Source of the DNA: Leucobacter sp. OLIS6
Lineage (GTDB): Bacteria; Actinomycetota; Actinomycetes; Actinomycetales; Microbacteriaceae
Assembly (NCBI RefSeq): GCF_002752355.1
Contig: NZ_MRAV01000011.1
Location: 62,001-126,000 of the forward strand
Direction: 5' to 3'
Length of the DNA stretch: 64,000 nucleotides
Below the pieces are notes generated by a model. That model had not been told where the DNA came from. It made no database searches and saw nothing but the letters and a program-made list of their open reading frames with translations. Positions 8,318 to 17,027 of the stretch are shown here, piece by piece. The translations under genes were made by a program, and so were the position numbers. Each line of letters begins with the position of its first letter. Positions within the stretch are counted from its first letter, which is position 1.

Positions 8318-9421
8318 CTACCCGAATCCGGGATCGTCGATCTCGGCGAGGATCCGCTTCAGGTCCTGAATCGTCGCGAAGTCGATGATGATCTGGCCCT
8401 TCTTAGCCCCCAGCTTCACCGAGACGCGAGTGTCGAGACGGTCGCCCAGACGATCCGCGATCTCCTCCAACTGCCCCTGACGCCCGCCCGCCCGCGGCTT
8501 CGGCGTCTTGCGCTTCGGCTCCTCCGAGGCGACGGCCTCGGCGGCGCGCACCGAGAGCCCTTCGTTCACGATCTTGTCGGCGAGACGGAGCATCGCGTCC
8601 GCGTCCCCGTCGAGCGAGAGGATCGCGCGAGCGTGCCCCGCGGTCAGCACACCGGCCGCGACCCGGGCCTGCACCGGCTCGGGCAGCTTGAGCAGGCGGA
8701 TCGTGTTGGAGATCTGGGGGCGGGAGCGGCCGATGCGCTCGGCGAGCTGCTCCTGCGTGATGCCGAAGTCCGCGAGCAGCTGCTGGTAGGCCGACGCTTC
8801 TTCGAGCGGGTTGAGCTGGGCCCGGTGCAGGTTCTCGAGCAGTGCGTCGCGCAGCATATGCTCGTCGGCGGTGGTGCGCACGATCGCGGGGATACTGTCG
8901 AGCCCCGCGCGCTTCGAGGCGCGGAGGCGACGCTCGCCCATGATGAGCTCGTACTTCGGCCCCTCGACGGGAGCGGGCTCGATCGCGCGCACGACGATCG
9001 GCTGGAACACGCCGAACTCGCGCACGCTGTGCGTGAGCTCCTCGAGCGCCTGCTCGTCGAACTCGGTGCGCGGCTGCACGTGGTTGGGGACGATGTCCTC
9101 CACCGCGAGGCGCGTGAGCGTCGCGCCGGGCACCGCCTGCAGCTCGGGCTCCGGCTCGGCCGGGGTGCTCGCCGTCTTCGCCTTGGCGCGCGTGCGCGGC
9201 TTGGCCGCCGTCGCGTCCACGGAATCGGACTCCGCGGACGGAGCGTCGGAACCGGAATCGGCGCCGTCCCAGGCCTCGTCGAGCTCGGTGTCGTTCGCCG
9301 GAGCCTCGGTCACGGTGCGAGCGGGGAAGAACACGTCGACGGGACGATCGCCCTCGGTCGTCGACTGGGGGATCAGGGCTCCGATCCCGCGTCCGAGACC
9401 GCTGCGCTTCTTCGTAGCCAT
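8318..9421 (-). CDS. parB: chromosome-partitioning protein ParB
   Basis: 367 aa CTP-dependent DNA clamp that loads at parS and organises the origin region. The N-terminus reads K-K-R-S-G-L-G-R-G-I-G-A-L-I. A Ser/Ala/Glu-rich linker follows (about 30–95), then the ParB/Srx domain with G-E-R-R-L-R-A-S, a helix-turn-helix (Q-E-Q-L-A-E-R-I-G-R-S-R-P-Q-I-S-N), and a C-terminal dimerisation segment. Its ATG overlaps the last base of the parA stop codon (TGATG). Five perfect cognate parS sites lie in the window. Confidence 0.97.
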   Translation of the reverse strand: MATKKRSGLGRGIGALIPQSTTEGDRPVDVFFPARTVTEAPANDTELDEAWDGADSGSDAPSAESDSVDATAAKPRTRAKAKTASTPAEPEPELQAVPGATLTRLAVEDIVPNHVQPRTEFDEQALEELTHSVREFGVFQPIVVRAIEPAPVEGPKYELIMGERRLRASKRAGLDSIPAIVRTTADEHMLRDALLENLHRAQLNPLEEASAYQQLLADFGITQEQLAERIGRSRPQISNTIRLLKLPEPVQARVAAGVLTAGHARAILSLDGDADAMLRLADKIVNEGLSVRAAEAVASEEPKRKTPKPRAGGRQGQLEEIADRLGDRLDTRVSVKLGAKKGQIIIDFATIQDLKRILAEIDDPGFG

Positions 9422-10326
9422 CAGGCTCCTTCGTTGCTGGTGTTGACTGCGGGGGCCCCGCGCTCGGCCATCTCGGCCGCGGCCTCGAGGTAGGCGAGCG
9501 CTCCGATGGAGGCCGGGTCGTAGGCGAGCACGGTCTGACCGTAGCTGGGCGCCTCCGAGATGCGCACCGAGCGCGGCACCGCGACGCCGAGGGTCTGGGT
9601 GGGGAAGTGCTCGCGCACCTCCGCTGCGACCTCGTGCGCCAGGTTGGTGCGGGCATCGAACATCGTGAGCAGGATCGTCGAGACGTTCAGGGTCGGGTTG
9701 AGGTGCTTCTGGATCAGCTGGATATTGCCGAGCAGCTGGCTCAAGCCCTCCAGCGCGTAGTACTCGCACTGGATCGGGATCAGCACCTCCTGCGCCGCGA
9801 CGAACGCGTTGACCGTGAGGAGGCCGAGCGATGGCGGGCAGTCGATGAACACGTAGTGGAATTCGCGCTCGGATCGCTCGAGGAACGAGACGACGGCGCT
9901 GCGGAGCCGCTGCTCGCGGGCGACGAGCGAGACGAGTTCGATCTCCGCGCCGGCGAGGTTGATGGTCGACGGCACGCAGAACAGGTTCTCGTTGTCGGTG
10001 GTCGGCTGGATCGCCTCTTCGATCTCGCTGTCTCCGAGCAGCACCTCGTAGACGCTGGTGATCTCGGACTGGTGCGGAACCCCGAGCGCGGTGGACGCGT
10101 TGCCCTGGGGATCGAGGTCGATGACCAGCACATTGGCCCCGCGGCGCGCGAGCGCCGAGGCGAGGTTGACGGTCGTGGTGGTCTTGCCCACCCCGCCCTT
10201 CTGATTGGAGACGGTGATGATGCGCGGCTCAGTGGGCAACGGAGACTTGGTCCTCTCGAGTTTGCGTCGACGCCTGATCTTGTCCACCAGGTGGTCGCCC
10301 ACCGGGGTGTTGTTCGTTGCAGTCAT
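9421..10326 (-). CDS. parA: chromosome-partitioning ATPase ParA (Soj)
   Basis: 301 aa. Deviant Walker A motif K-G-G-V-G-K-T-T-T follows I-I-T-V-S-N-Q, with F-I-D-C-P-P-S-L-G as Walker B. It is a DNA-binding ATPase whose gradient segregates ParB–parS complexes. The start MTATNN was chosen because ACGAGGA lies five bases upstream; another in-frame ATG at 10344 has no such site. A basic stretch (R-R-R-R-K) precedes the ATPase domain. It lies 46 bases after rsmG and overlaps parB. Confidence 0.96.
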   Translation of the reverse strand: MTATNNTPVGDHLVDKIRRRRKLERTKSPLPTEPRIITVSNQKGGVGKTTTTVNLASALARRGANVLVIDLDPQGNASTALGVPHQSEITSVYEVLLGDSEIEEAIQPTTDNENLFCVPSTINLAGAEIELVSLVAREQRLRSAVVSFLERSEREFHYVFIDCPPSLGLLTVNAFVAAQEVLIPIQCEYYALEGLSQLLGNIQLIQKHLNPTLNVSTILLTMFDARTNLAHEVAAEVREHFPTQTLGVAVPRSVRISEAPSYGQTVLAYDPASIGALAYLEAAAEMAERGAPAVNTSNEGA

Positions 10327-10372
10327 GGCATCCTCGTGCGTCATCGAATCGTCGGCGGAGGAGCCGGCCCGC

Positions 10373-11080
10373 TCACTCCGCCCGCGAGCCACGTTCTACT
10401 GTAGCCCGGAAGACCCGAGTCGTTTCGGCGAGCAAACCCTCGCCGAGCTCCTCGACCGAGACGCCGGTCACGCGGTGCTTGCGCAGAACCTTCTCGGCGG
10501 CCCGGATCTCGGCCTCGACGGAGGCGCCCTTGAGGAACAGCATCTCGCCGCCGTCGCGCAGCAGGGGAGCGGTGATCGGGACGAGGGTGCGCAGCGCGGT
10601 GACCGCGCGAGCGGTGACCTGATCGACTTCGAAGGCGTCGTGGTATTCCTCCGCGCGGCCGCGCCGGACCTCGACGTTCTCGAGCCCGAGCCGTTCGATC
10701 TGCTCGGTCAGCCACGCGCAGCGGCGCTCCATGGGCTCGATCAGCAGGAACCGCGCGTCGGGCCGGACGATCGCGAGCACCAGCCCGGGCATCCCGCCGC
10801 CGGTGCCGATGTCGGCCACCCGGGCACCGGAGGCGATGAGCGGCGCCAGGATCGCGCTGTTGAGCACGTGCCGGGTCCAGAGCCGCGGGGGCTCAAGGGG
10901 CCCGATGAGCCCGAGGGGTTCGCCGCGCTCCGCGAGATCCGCGGTGAAGGCGCGCAGCACCTCGATCCGGTCGCCCGCGATCTGCGCCGTCGATGCCGGT
11001 TCCGGCTCCACCGGAACGGCCGGCCCGGCATCGACGGGCTCGGAGGCGTCGACCGCTTCGATCGGGGTGCCGCGTTTCAC
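10373..11080 (-). CDS. rsmG: 16S rRNA (guanine-N7)-methyltransferase RsmG
   Basis: 235 aa (gidB family), which methylates the 530-loop guanine of 16S rRNA. The SAM-binding motif D-I-G-T-G-G-G-M-P-G-L is present, with N-terminal P-P-R-L-W-T-R-H-V-L-N-S matching the family. No ATG exists before the conserved core. The best start is the GTG lying inside a parS site (11074–11087), preceded by AAGGGG; residues 1–25 are then a Pro/Ala/Glu-rich extension. This makes parS part of the translation start. Neighbours are jag upstream and parA downstream. Confidence 0.93.
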   Translation of the reverse strand: MKRGTPIEAVDASEPVDAGPAVPVEPEPASTAQIAGDRIEVLRAFTADLAERGEPLGLIGPLEPPRLWTRHVLNSAILAPLIASGARVADIGTGGGMPGLVLAIVRPDARFLLIEPMERRCAWLTEQIERLGLENVEVRRGRAEEYHDAFEVDQVTARAVTALRTLVPITAPLLRDGGEMLFLKGASVEAEIRAAEKVLRKHRVTGVSVEELGEGLLAETTRVFRATVERGSRAE

Positions 11081-11087
11081 GTGAAAC
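11074..11087. promoter_or_regulatory. parS site 1, at the rsmG start
   Basis: Perfect 16-mer core gtttcacgtgaaac, the ParB loading sequence known from many bacteria. It lies between jag and rsmG and contains the GTG start codon of rsmG. Confidence 0.95.
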
Positions 11088-11090
11088 CCC

Positions 11091-11591
11091 TTATGCCTGC
11101 GAGATGACGAGACGACGGTCGCGGCCCTCGCCGCGCGACTCGGAGTGGTAGCCGCGCTCGGCGACGATGTCGTGCACGAGCTTGCGCTCGTACGACGACA
11201 TGGGCTCGAGCTCGACCTCGGTGCGGCCGGCGGCGAGCTGCGCCACCGCCGCATCGACGAGGCGTCCGAGTTCGGCGGCGCGCGCGTCGCGCGAGCCGCC
11301 GATGTCGAGGATGAGCCGCGAGAAGCGGCCGGTGCCGCCCTGCACCGCGAGGCGGGTCAGATCCTGCAGCGCCTGCACGGTGTCGGGCATCGCGAGGCGG
11401 TCGAGGTCCTCGCCGCCACCGGTCACCGAGACGTACGCGCGACCGCTCGCGACCGAGATGTCGAGATCCCCGTCGAGGTCCGCGATGTCGAGGAAGCCCT
11501 CGATGTAGTCCGCGGCGAGATCACCCTCCGCCTCGAGCTCCTCGAGGGTGGGGTCTTCGTTCGTCACCACGGCGCCGTTGCTTTCGGTCAT
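11091..11591 (-). CDS. khpB: R3H/KH domain RNA-binding protein Jag (KhpB)
   Basis: 166 aa. An N-terminal acidic segment is followed by a KH-like region (about 50–95) and an R3H domain with E-L-E-P-M-S-S-Y-E-R-K-L-V-H and S-E-S-R-G-E-G. Jag/KhpB proteins bind RNA and are linked to envelope growth. The N-terminal Jag_N domain found in Firmicutes is absent, as usual for actinobacteria. It lies 13 bases after yidC in the conserved yidC–jag–rsmG order. Confidence 0.93.
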   Translation of the reverse strand: MTESNGAVVTNEDPTLEELEAEGDLAADYIEGFLDIADLDGDLDISVASGRAYVSVTGGGEDLDRLAMPDTVQALQDLTRLAVQGGTGRFSRLILDIGGSRDARAAELGRLVDAAVAQLAAGRTEVELEPMSSYERKLVHDIVAERGYHSESRGEGRDRRLVISQA

Positions 11592-11604
11592 GATCCGCTC
11601 CTGC

Positions 11605-12552
11605 CTACTTCTTCTTCTTGGCGCGCTTGGCGCTCATCGGCTGCTGACGCTGGCCCTGCGGTTCGGCGGAGCCCTCGATGCGCTCGATCTCGGCGGCCTC
11701 CTCCTCGGTCAGCTTGCCCTTGGCCTTGAGTCGGGCCTGGCGCTGGCGCCACGCTTCGCTGCCGGGGGTCGGCATGTTCTTGATGACGATGTACTGCTGG
11801 CCCATGGTCCACAGGTTCGAGGTGAACCAGTAGATGTTGAGCGCGAGCGGGAAGGTCACGCCCGAGAAGATGAAGGCGAAGGGGATGATGTAGAGCAGGA
11901 TCTTCTGCTGGCGGTACATCGGCGAGTTCTTCGTCTCGTCCGAAACGTTCTTCGACATGATCTGCAGCTGGGTGAAGAACTGCGAGGCGATCATGAGCAC
12001 CATGATCACGCCGAGCAGGATGATGATGACCCAGTTCTGCTCGGCCCAGCCCTGCGTGAAGGTCATCTTCAGCGGAGCACCGAAGAGCTCGGCGGCGTTG
12101 AAGTTGTGCGTCAGCTCCTGGTTCATGAAGCCGATGCCCGTCTTGTTCTCGGCCGCGTGGCGCAGCACGTAGAACAGCGAGAAGAAGACCGGCATCTGGA
12201 TCAGGATCGGCAGGCAGGAGGAGAACGGGTTGGTCCCGTGCTTCTTGTAGAGCGCCATCGTCTCGCGGCTCATCGCCTCGCGCGAGAACTGATCCGTCTT
12301 GCCCTTGTACTTCGCCTGGATCTTCTTCATCTCGGGCGCGAGATCCATCATGCGGCGCTGCGACTTGATCTGCCGCACCGTGATCGGGATCAGCGCCGAA
12401 CGCACCACGAGCACGAGGCCGATGATCGAGAGCACCCAGGTCAGGCCGGACGCCGGGTTCAGGCCGAAGAAGGTGAAGATCTGGTGCCAGACCGCCAGCA
12501 CCAGCTCGACGAGCCAGCGCAGCGGCCAGAGCAGTGTTTCGATGAAGTCCAC
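11605..12552 (-). CDS. yidC: membrane protein insertase YidC
   Basis: 315 aa Oxa1/YidC insertase, which inserts and folds inner-membrane proteins alone or with Sec. Transmembrane segments appear near residues 35–55, around 105–130, around 165–185, and at 200–240 (F-I-F-S-G-V-T-F-P-L-A-L-N-I-Y-W). The C-terminus is basic and ends A-K-R-A-K-K-K-K. The start is a GTG (M-D-F-I-E-T-L-L-W-P). It follows yidD by six bases. Confidence 0.96.
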   Translation of the reverse strand: MDFIETLLWPLRWLVELVLAVWHQIFTFFGLNPASGLTWVLSIIGLVLVVRSALIPITVRQIKSQRRMMDLAPEMKKIQAKYKGKTDQFSREAMSRETMALYKKHGTNPFSSCLPILIQMPVFFSLFYVLRHAAENKTGIGFMNQELTHNFNAAELFGAPLKMTFTQGWAEQNWVIIILLGVIMVLMIASQFFTQLQIMSKNVSDETKNSPMYRQQKILLYIIPFAFIFSGVTFPLALNIYWFTSNLWTMGQQYIVIKNMPTPGSEAWRQRQARLKAKGKLTEEEAAEIERIEGSAEPQGQRQQPMSAKRAKKKK

Positions 12553-12558
12553 TGGGAT

Positions 12559-12870
12559 TCAGGCCTTTCGGTACGTGGGGCGGACGAATCCGCTGGAGTT
12601 CGTGACGAATCGAGGACGCCGCTTCGGCGGGACGTCGTCGATCCCTCCGGGGGTGAAGGGATTGCACCGCAGGAGGCGCCAGGCGGTGAGCGCGACGCCG
12701 GTGACGAAGCCGCGCTGTTGGAACGCTTCCAGAGCGTACCGGGAACAGCTGGGGTGATACCGGCATACCTGCCCGTAGAGCGGGGAGATGAGCCGGCGGT
12801 AGATCCGCATCACGGTGATCGCCGCGTTGCGGGGGAGGAGCCAGAGCTCCAGCACCGGAGCGGGGATCAC
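12559..12870 (-). CDS. yidD: membrane protein insertion efficiency factor YidD
   Basis: 103 aa, DUF37 family. The Y-R-R-L-I-S-P-L-Y-G segment and C-R-Y-H-P-S-C-S-R-Y-A motif are diagnostic, followed by R-C-N-P-F-T-P-G-G. It is thought to assist YidC-dependent membrane insertion. The GTG start overlaps the rnpA stop by four bases, giving coupled translation. Confidence 0.96.
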   Translation of the reverse strand: MIPAPVLELWLLPRNAAITVMRIYRRLISPLYGQVCRYHPSCSRYALEAFQQRGFVTGVALTAWRLLRCNPFTPGGIDDVPPKRRPRFVTNSSGFVRPTYRKA

Positions 12871-13274
12871 GATCGCCTTCCCGGTTCCGGGGACGGATCC
12901 TGCGGTGCATCGCGCTCGGCGAGCATGCGCTCCACCTTGCCCAGTGCCCGAGTCACATCGCGTTCAAGACCCTCGAATCCGGCCTCAGCACTGGCCGGCA
13001 GAGCGCGGAACACGATGTCCGCTCCCTCGAACCCGGCGTGCAGCCCCCGTTCGACGAGGAACTTCAACCGGCGCCGGACCAGGTTCCGGGTGACGGCGTT
13101 GCCCACCGCCTTGGAGACGATGAAGCCGAACCGGGCAGGCTGATCCGGAGCGTCGGCCTCGCGCACATGCAAAACCGCGTGGGCGATGCATGTTGCACCA
13201 CCCACGCGGTTTCCGGTTCGCACGATGCGCCGGTAGTCGTCACCCCGGGTGACGCGATGCTGCCGCGCGGGCAC
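12867..13274 (-). CDS. rnpA: ribonuclease P protein component
   Basis: 135 aa protein subunit of RNase P, which matures tRNA 5' ends. The family signature is R-F-G-F-I-V-S-K-A-V-G-N-A-V-T-R-N followed by L-V-R-R-R-L. The N-terminus reads M-P-A-R-Q-H-R-V-T-R-G-D-D-Y-R-R. A GTG start was chosen because no ATG fits and the segment matches the usual RnpA N-terminus. The ribosome binding site is weak; coupling to rpmH, 23 bases upstream, is likely. Confidence 0.94.
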   Translation of the reverse strand: MPARQHRVTRGDDYRRIVRTGNRVGGATCIAHAVLHVREADAPDQPARFGFIVSKAVGNAVTRNLVRRRLKFLVERGLHAGFEGADIVFRALPASAEAGFEGLERDVTRALGKVERMLAERDAPQDPSPEPGRRS

Positions 13275-13297
13275 GATCGAACCGGGATGCGTGTGGA

Positions 13298-13435
13298 CTA
13301 GGCCGTGAGCTTCGAGCGGCCCTTGCCGCGGCGCGCTGCGACGATGGCGCGGCCGGCACGGGTGCGCATGCGGGCGCGGAAGCCGTGCACCTTGGCGCGG
13401 CGGCGGTTGTTGGGCTGGAAGGTACGCTTGCTCAT
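13298..13435 (-). CDS. rpmH: 50S ribosomal protein bL34
   Basis: 45 aa, complete: [14 protein letters not shown] through K-G-R-S-K-L-T-A. Ribosomal protein L34 is almost always encoded next to rnpA and divergently from dnaA, as here. Confidence 0.98.
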   Translation of the reverse strand: MSKRTFQPNNRRRAKVHGFRARMRTRAGRAIVAARRGKGRSKLTA

Positions 13436-13834
13436 AAGAAGACTCCGTGACTTTTGGCAGTGCTCTCCGCCGCTCTCGGCGACGAAGAAGTTCGGACTCG
13501 ATGGGGCGCGCGGCACCCGCGGAGAACGCTTCGCGAGCTCCGCAGCGCACACTGGCGCCCATACAAGGTGTTAACTTTACGCGCACTCGGGCCCGCAGTC
13601 AAAGCGATCCTCCCGGAACACGCGCGAACGCGCGACGAGGACACCCCGAACCGCACGGTTTCCACGACTCCGCCGGTTCGACTTGCCTGTGGACAGATCT
13701 GTGACTAACGTGGGCGCAGGTGTTCTCCCGGGCGGATCAATCTGACAGAATCTCGCCGTTTTTCCGCCCTTCTACTTGTGGATAATCTGGGGATAACGCC
13801 CAGCACAGACTCACAACTTTTCGGACGGATCCCA
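13436..13834. promoter_or_regulatory. rpmH–dnaA divergent regulatory region with DnaA boxes
   Basis: No gene in 399 bp. It holds the promoters of rpmH (leftward) and dnaA (rightward). DnaA-box-like sequences sit close before dnaA: TGTGGATAA (13777–13785, perfect) and TGGGGATAA (13788–13796, one mismatch), with TGTGGACAG near 13690 weaker. These suggest DnaA autoregulation. A GTTAAC palindrome, repeated in oriC, is at 13570–13575. Confidence 0.7.
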
Positions 13835-15286
13835 GTGACAGAGGACGAGGTACAGGGAGTTTGGGCGCAGATCACCCGCGCGGTGGCTGACGACCCGATG
13901 GTGGCCCGCTCCCTGATCGGCCAGCTCGGCCTCGCGGTACCCCGCGGGGTCGGAGCGGGGTCGCTGTACCTCGCGGTCCAGTACGACTTCACCCAGCGGC
14001 TGCTCGATCACGAACTGCGGCCGGCCATCATGTCGGCGATCGCCAAGACCCCCGACGCGACCGGCATCGAGAACTTCATCGTGCTCGTCGATCCGACCCT
14101 GCAGGTCGACCACAGCGTCGGCACGGCGGAGCAGGAGACCGAGGCTGAGCAATCCGCCGATGCGGGCGCACCCGTCGACGAGCAGCCCACCGCGCCGTCC
14201 GAACCGGTCCGGCCCCTGCACGAGCCCTCGCCCCGCCACGGTCGGCGCGAGGTCGAAGACAGCCGGCTGAACGAGAAGTACCGCTTCGACACCTTCGTCA
14301 TCGGCCAGTCGAACCGCTTCGCCCACGCGGCCTCCGTCGCCGTCGCCGAAGCTCCGGCCCGTGCCTACAACCCGCTCTTCATCTACGGCGACTCGGGCCT
14401 GGGCAAGACTCACCTGCTCCACGCGATCGGGCACTACACCCGCGAGCTGTTCCCGGATGTCCGCGTGCGCTACGTCAGTTCCGAGGACTTCACCAACGAC
14501 TTCATCAATTCGATCGCCAACAATGAGGGCGCGGCGTTCCACCAGCGCTACCGCAGCGTCGATCTGCTGCTCGTCGACGACATCCAGTTCCTCGAGGGCA
14601 AGGCCGAGACCCAGGAAGCCTTCTTCCACACCTTCAACACGCTGCACGACCACAACAAGCAGGTCGTGATCACGAGCGATGTGCAGCCCAAGCAGCTCCG
14701 CGGCTTCGAGGAGCGCATGCTCTCGCGCTTCGAGTGGGGTCTGCTCACCGACATCCAGGTACCCGACCTCGAGACCCGCATCGCGATCCTGCGCAAGAAG
14801 GCGCAGCGCGAGCAGCTCGTGATCGAGGACGAGATCCTCGAGTTCATCGCGACCAAGTTCTCCTCGAACATCCGCGAACTCGAAGGCACGCTGATCCGAG
14901 TGACGGCGTTCGCGAGCCTCAACCAGCAGCGCATCGACATGAGCCTCGTGCAGACGGTCCTGAAGGATCTGATCTCGCTCGACGACGACAATGAGGTGCA
15001 GCCCTCCGACATCATCAACCGCACCGCGGACTACTTCGACCTGTCGGTCGACGACCTCTACGGGCAGTCCCGCGCGCAGCAGATCGCGCTCGCCCGCCAG
15101 ATCGCGATGTACCTGTGCCGGGAGCTGACTCCGCTTTCGCTCCCCAAGATCGGTCAGCTCTTCGGCGGCCGGGATCACACGACGGTGATGTACGCGCACA
15201 AGAAGATCGCCCAGCTGCTCAAGGAGCGCCGCGCGGTCTACAACCAGGTCATGGAGATCACCGCCCGGGTGAAGCAGGCGCGCTGA
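13835..15286 (+). CDS. dnaA: chromosomal replication initiator DnaA
   Basis: 483 aa. Domain I begins [12 protein letters not shown]. An acidic linker is followed by the AAA+ domain, with [12 protein letters not shown], Walker [12 protein letters not shown] and Walker [10 protein letters not shown]. Domain IV near the C-terminus has [14 protein letters not shown], which binds DnaA boxes. The GTG at 13835 was chosen by homology of the first residues. An in-frame GTG at 13778 lies within a DnaA box and would add 19 unconserved residues. Confidence 0.97.
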   Translation: MTEDEVQGVWAQITRAVADDPMVARSLIGQLGLAVPRGVGAGSLYLAVQYDFTQRLLDHELRPAIMSAIAKTPDATGIENFIVLVDPTLQVDHSVGTAEQETEAEQSADAGAPVDEQPTAPSEPVRPLHEPSPRHGRREVEDSRLNEKYRFDTFVIGQSNRFAHAASVAVAEAPARAYNPLFIYGDSGLGKTHLLHAIGHYTRELFPDVRVRYVSSEDFTNDFINSIANNEGAAFHQRYRSVDLLLVDDIQFLEGKAETQEAFFHTFNTLHDHNKQVVITSDVQPKQLRGFEERMLSRFEWGLLTDIQVPDLETRIAILRKKAQREQLVIEDEILEFIATKFSSNIRELEGTLIRVTAFASLNQQRIDMSLVQTVLKDLISLDDDNEVQPSDIINRTADYFDLSVDDLYGQSRAQQIALARQIAMYLCRELTPLSLPKIGQLFGGRDHTTVMYAHKKIAQLLKERRAVYNQVMEITARVKQAR

Positions 15287-15875
15287 CCCGCGTCCCGCGG
15301 CTCGGTGCCGATCGGCGACGGGCCGGTGAGGGCTCCGCTCGCTGCGTCGGGCGTCGGCGAAGCGTGCGCCCGGAACACGCAAGCCGGTTCTCCCCAGCCC
15401 TTACCCCACCAGGCGTTAACGTCCCGGATCGCCCGAGTTATCCACAGCTTTCCACCGGGTTGTGGGTAACTGGGGAGAACTCGGGCGAGTCTGTGCATGG
15501 ATCCGGGTGGCCTGTGGAATGCCGGGAGTGTTAACACTTCGGCGTGATTCCGCGGAACCCCATCGATCCACGCCCCACTCACAAGTCACAACCGTGTAGT
15601 TTGCTTACAGGGCTTAGCGAATAGCAAGTTATCCACAGCATCCACAGGCGTTAACACCGTTAACAGTTCCATCTCTCTTACAGGGAATCTCGATCACGCG
15701 TTCCGCCTGCCGGCCCGGCCGGACTCGAAAATCTGCTCAACCGAGCGTCAGCCGCACCGTTCCGGGGTTCTCCGCTGCTGAATGACAGGATCCGTGATGC
15801 TCCGCCGATCCGAATGTGCAAGGATTGTCAGGCCCGGAACTTGGCATTCGTCCCACCATCACGAGGAGTCGCCTC
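15287..15875. other. oriC: origin of replication oriC
   Basis: 589-bp region without a gene between dnaA and dnaN, the standard actinobacterial oriC position. Perfect DnaA boxes TTATCCACA lie at 15438–15446 and 15629–15637. TGTGGGTAA (15461–15469) has one mismatch, and weaker boxes lie near 15513 and 15640. Four GTTAAC palindromes (15415, 15530, 15650, 15659) cluster here. The stretch around 15600–15680 is AT-richer than its surroundings and may be the unwinding element (inference). The dnaN promoter lies in the last ~100 bp. Confidence 0.92.
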
Positions 15876-17018
15876 ATGCGTTTCACCGTCAACCGTGACG
15901 TGTTCAGCGAGGCCGTCTCGTTCGCAGCGAAGCTGCTCCCGCAGCGGCCGACGCAGCCGCTGCTGAGCGGTGTGCTCCTCGAGGCCTCCGGCGATGCGGT
16001 GACGCTGTCCTCCTTCGACTACGAGGTGTCTTCGCGTACGTCGGTCACCGCGCAGGTCGCAGACGCCGGCCGGGCTCTCGTCTCGGGCCGACTGCTCGGC
16101 GAGATCGCCCAGCGCCTTCCGCACGCCGATGTCGAGGTGTCACTCGTCGAGAGCCGCGTGCAGGTGCGATGCGGCTCGGCGTCCTTCAGCCTTCCTGCGA
16201 TGCCGGTCGAGGAGTACCCGCAGATTCCGAAGATCGATTCGGTCTCGGGCATCGTTCCCGCGGACGTCTTCGCTGAGGCCATTGCACAGGTCTCACTTGC
16301 AGCCTCGAAGGACGATGTGACCCCGGTCATCACCGGCGTGCAGTTCGAGGTCAGCGAGAACGCCCTCACGCTGACGGCGACCGACCGGTACCGAGTGGCG
16401 ACCCGTCGGATCGACTGGGAGGCGCAGGATGGATCCGGCGACCTGACCGCGCTCGTGCCCTCGAAGGTGGTCACCGAGGTCGGCAAGACCTTCTCGAACG
16501 CCGGCCAGGTTCAGGTCTCGATCATCAAGGATGGCGAGCGCGAGCTCGTTGCGTTCACCGGCGGAAACAAGACGGTTACCTCCCTGTTGATCAAGGGCAA
16601 TTACCCGCCGGTCGGACGCCTTTTCCCTGATGGCATCGATAATTACGCGGTCGTCAACACCAGCGATCTGGTCGAGGCCGTCGGCCGCGTCGGCCTGGTG
16701 CTTGAGCGCGAGGCCGCACTGAGGTTCTCCTTCGTTGAGGGCCAGGTCACCCTGGAGGCCGCGGGCTCCGAGACCGCGCAGGCGGTCGAGGTGGTCGACG
16801 CGCACCTCGTCGGCGACGAGATGATCGTCTCGCTCAAGCCGCAGTTCCTGCTCGACGGCCTGCGCTCCACCCATGCGGAGTTCGCTCGCGTCGGCTTCAC
16901 CCGCACCGACAACCCGGGAAAGCCGGGCCCCGTGCTCATCACGAGCCAGCGGAGCAAGGACGACGCCGACGAGCAGAGCTTCCGCTACCTGCTGCAGCCG
17001 AACCTGCTGCTCCGCTAA
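15876..17018 (+). CDS. dnaN: DNA polymerase III sliding clamp, beta subunit
   Basis: 380 aa, the processivity clamp. It begins M-R-F-T-V-N-R-D-V-F and ends R-Y-L-L-Q-P-N-L-L-L-R, with the three-domain clamp pattern (L-P-A-M-P-V-E-E-Y-P at the end of domain I, A-T-D-R-Y-R-V-A in domain II). ACGAGGAG lies upstream of the ATG with nine bases between. recF follows nine bases after the stop codon. Confidence 0.98.
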   Translation: MRFTVNRDVFSEAVSFAAKLLPQRPTQPLLSGVLLEASGDAVTLSSFDYEVSSRTSVTAQVADAGRALVSGRLLGEIAQRLPHADVEVSLVESRVQVRCGSASFSLPAMPVEEYPQIPKIDSVSGIVPADVFAEAIAQVSLAASKDDVTPVITGVQFEVSENALTLTATDRYRVATRRIDWEAQDGSGDLTALVPSKVVTEVGKTFSNAGQVQVSIIKDGERELVAFTGGNKTVTSLLIKGNYPPVGRLFPDGIDNYAVVNTSDLVEAVGRVGLVLEREAALRFSFVEGQVTLEAAGSETAQAVEVVDAHLVGDEMIVSLKPQFLLDGLRSTHAEFARVGFTRTDNPGKPGPVLITSQRSKDDADEQSFRYLLQPNLLLR

Positions 17019-17027
17019 GGAGGGCCG

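Noticed and set aside
13778-13834. Upstream in-frame GTG as start of dnaA
   Set aside because: It lies within a DnaA box and adds 19 residues not typical of DnaA; the GTG at 13835 matches the family start.
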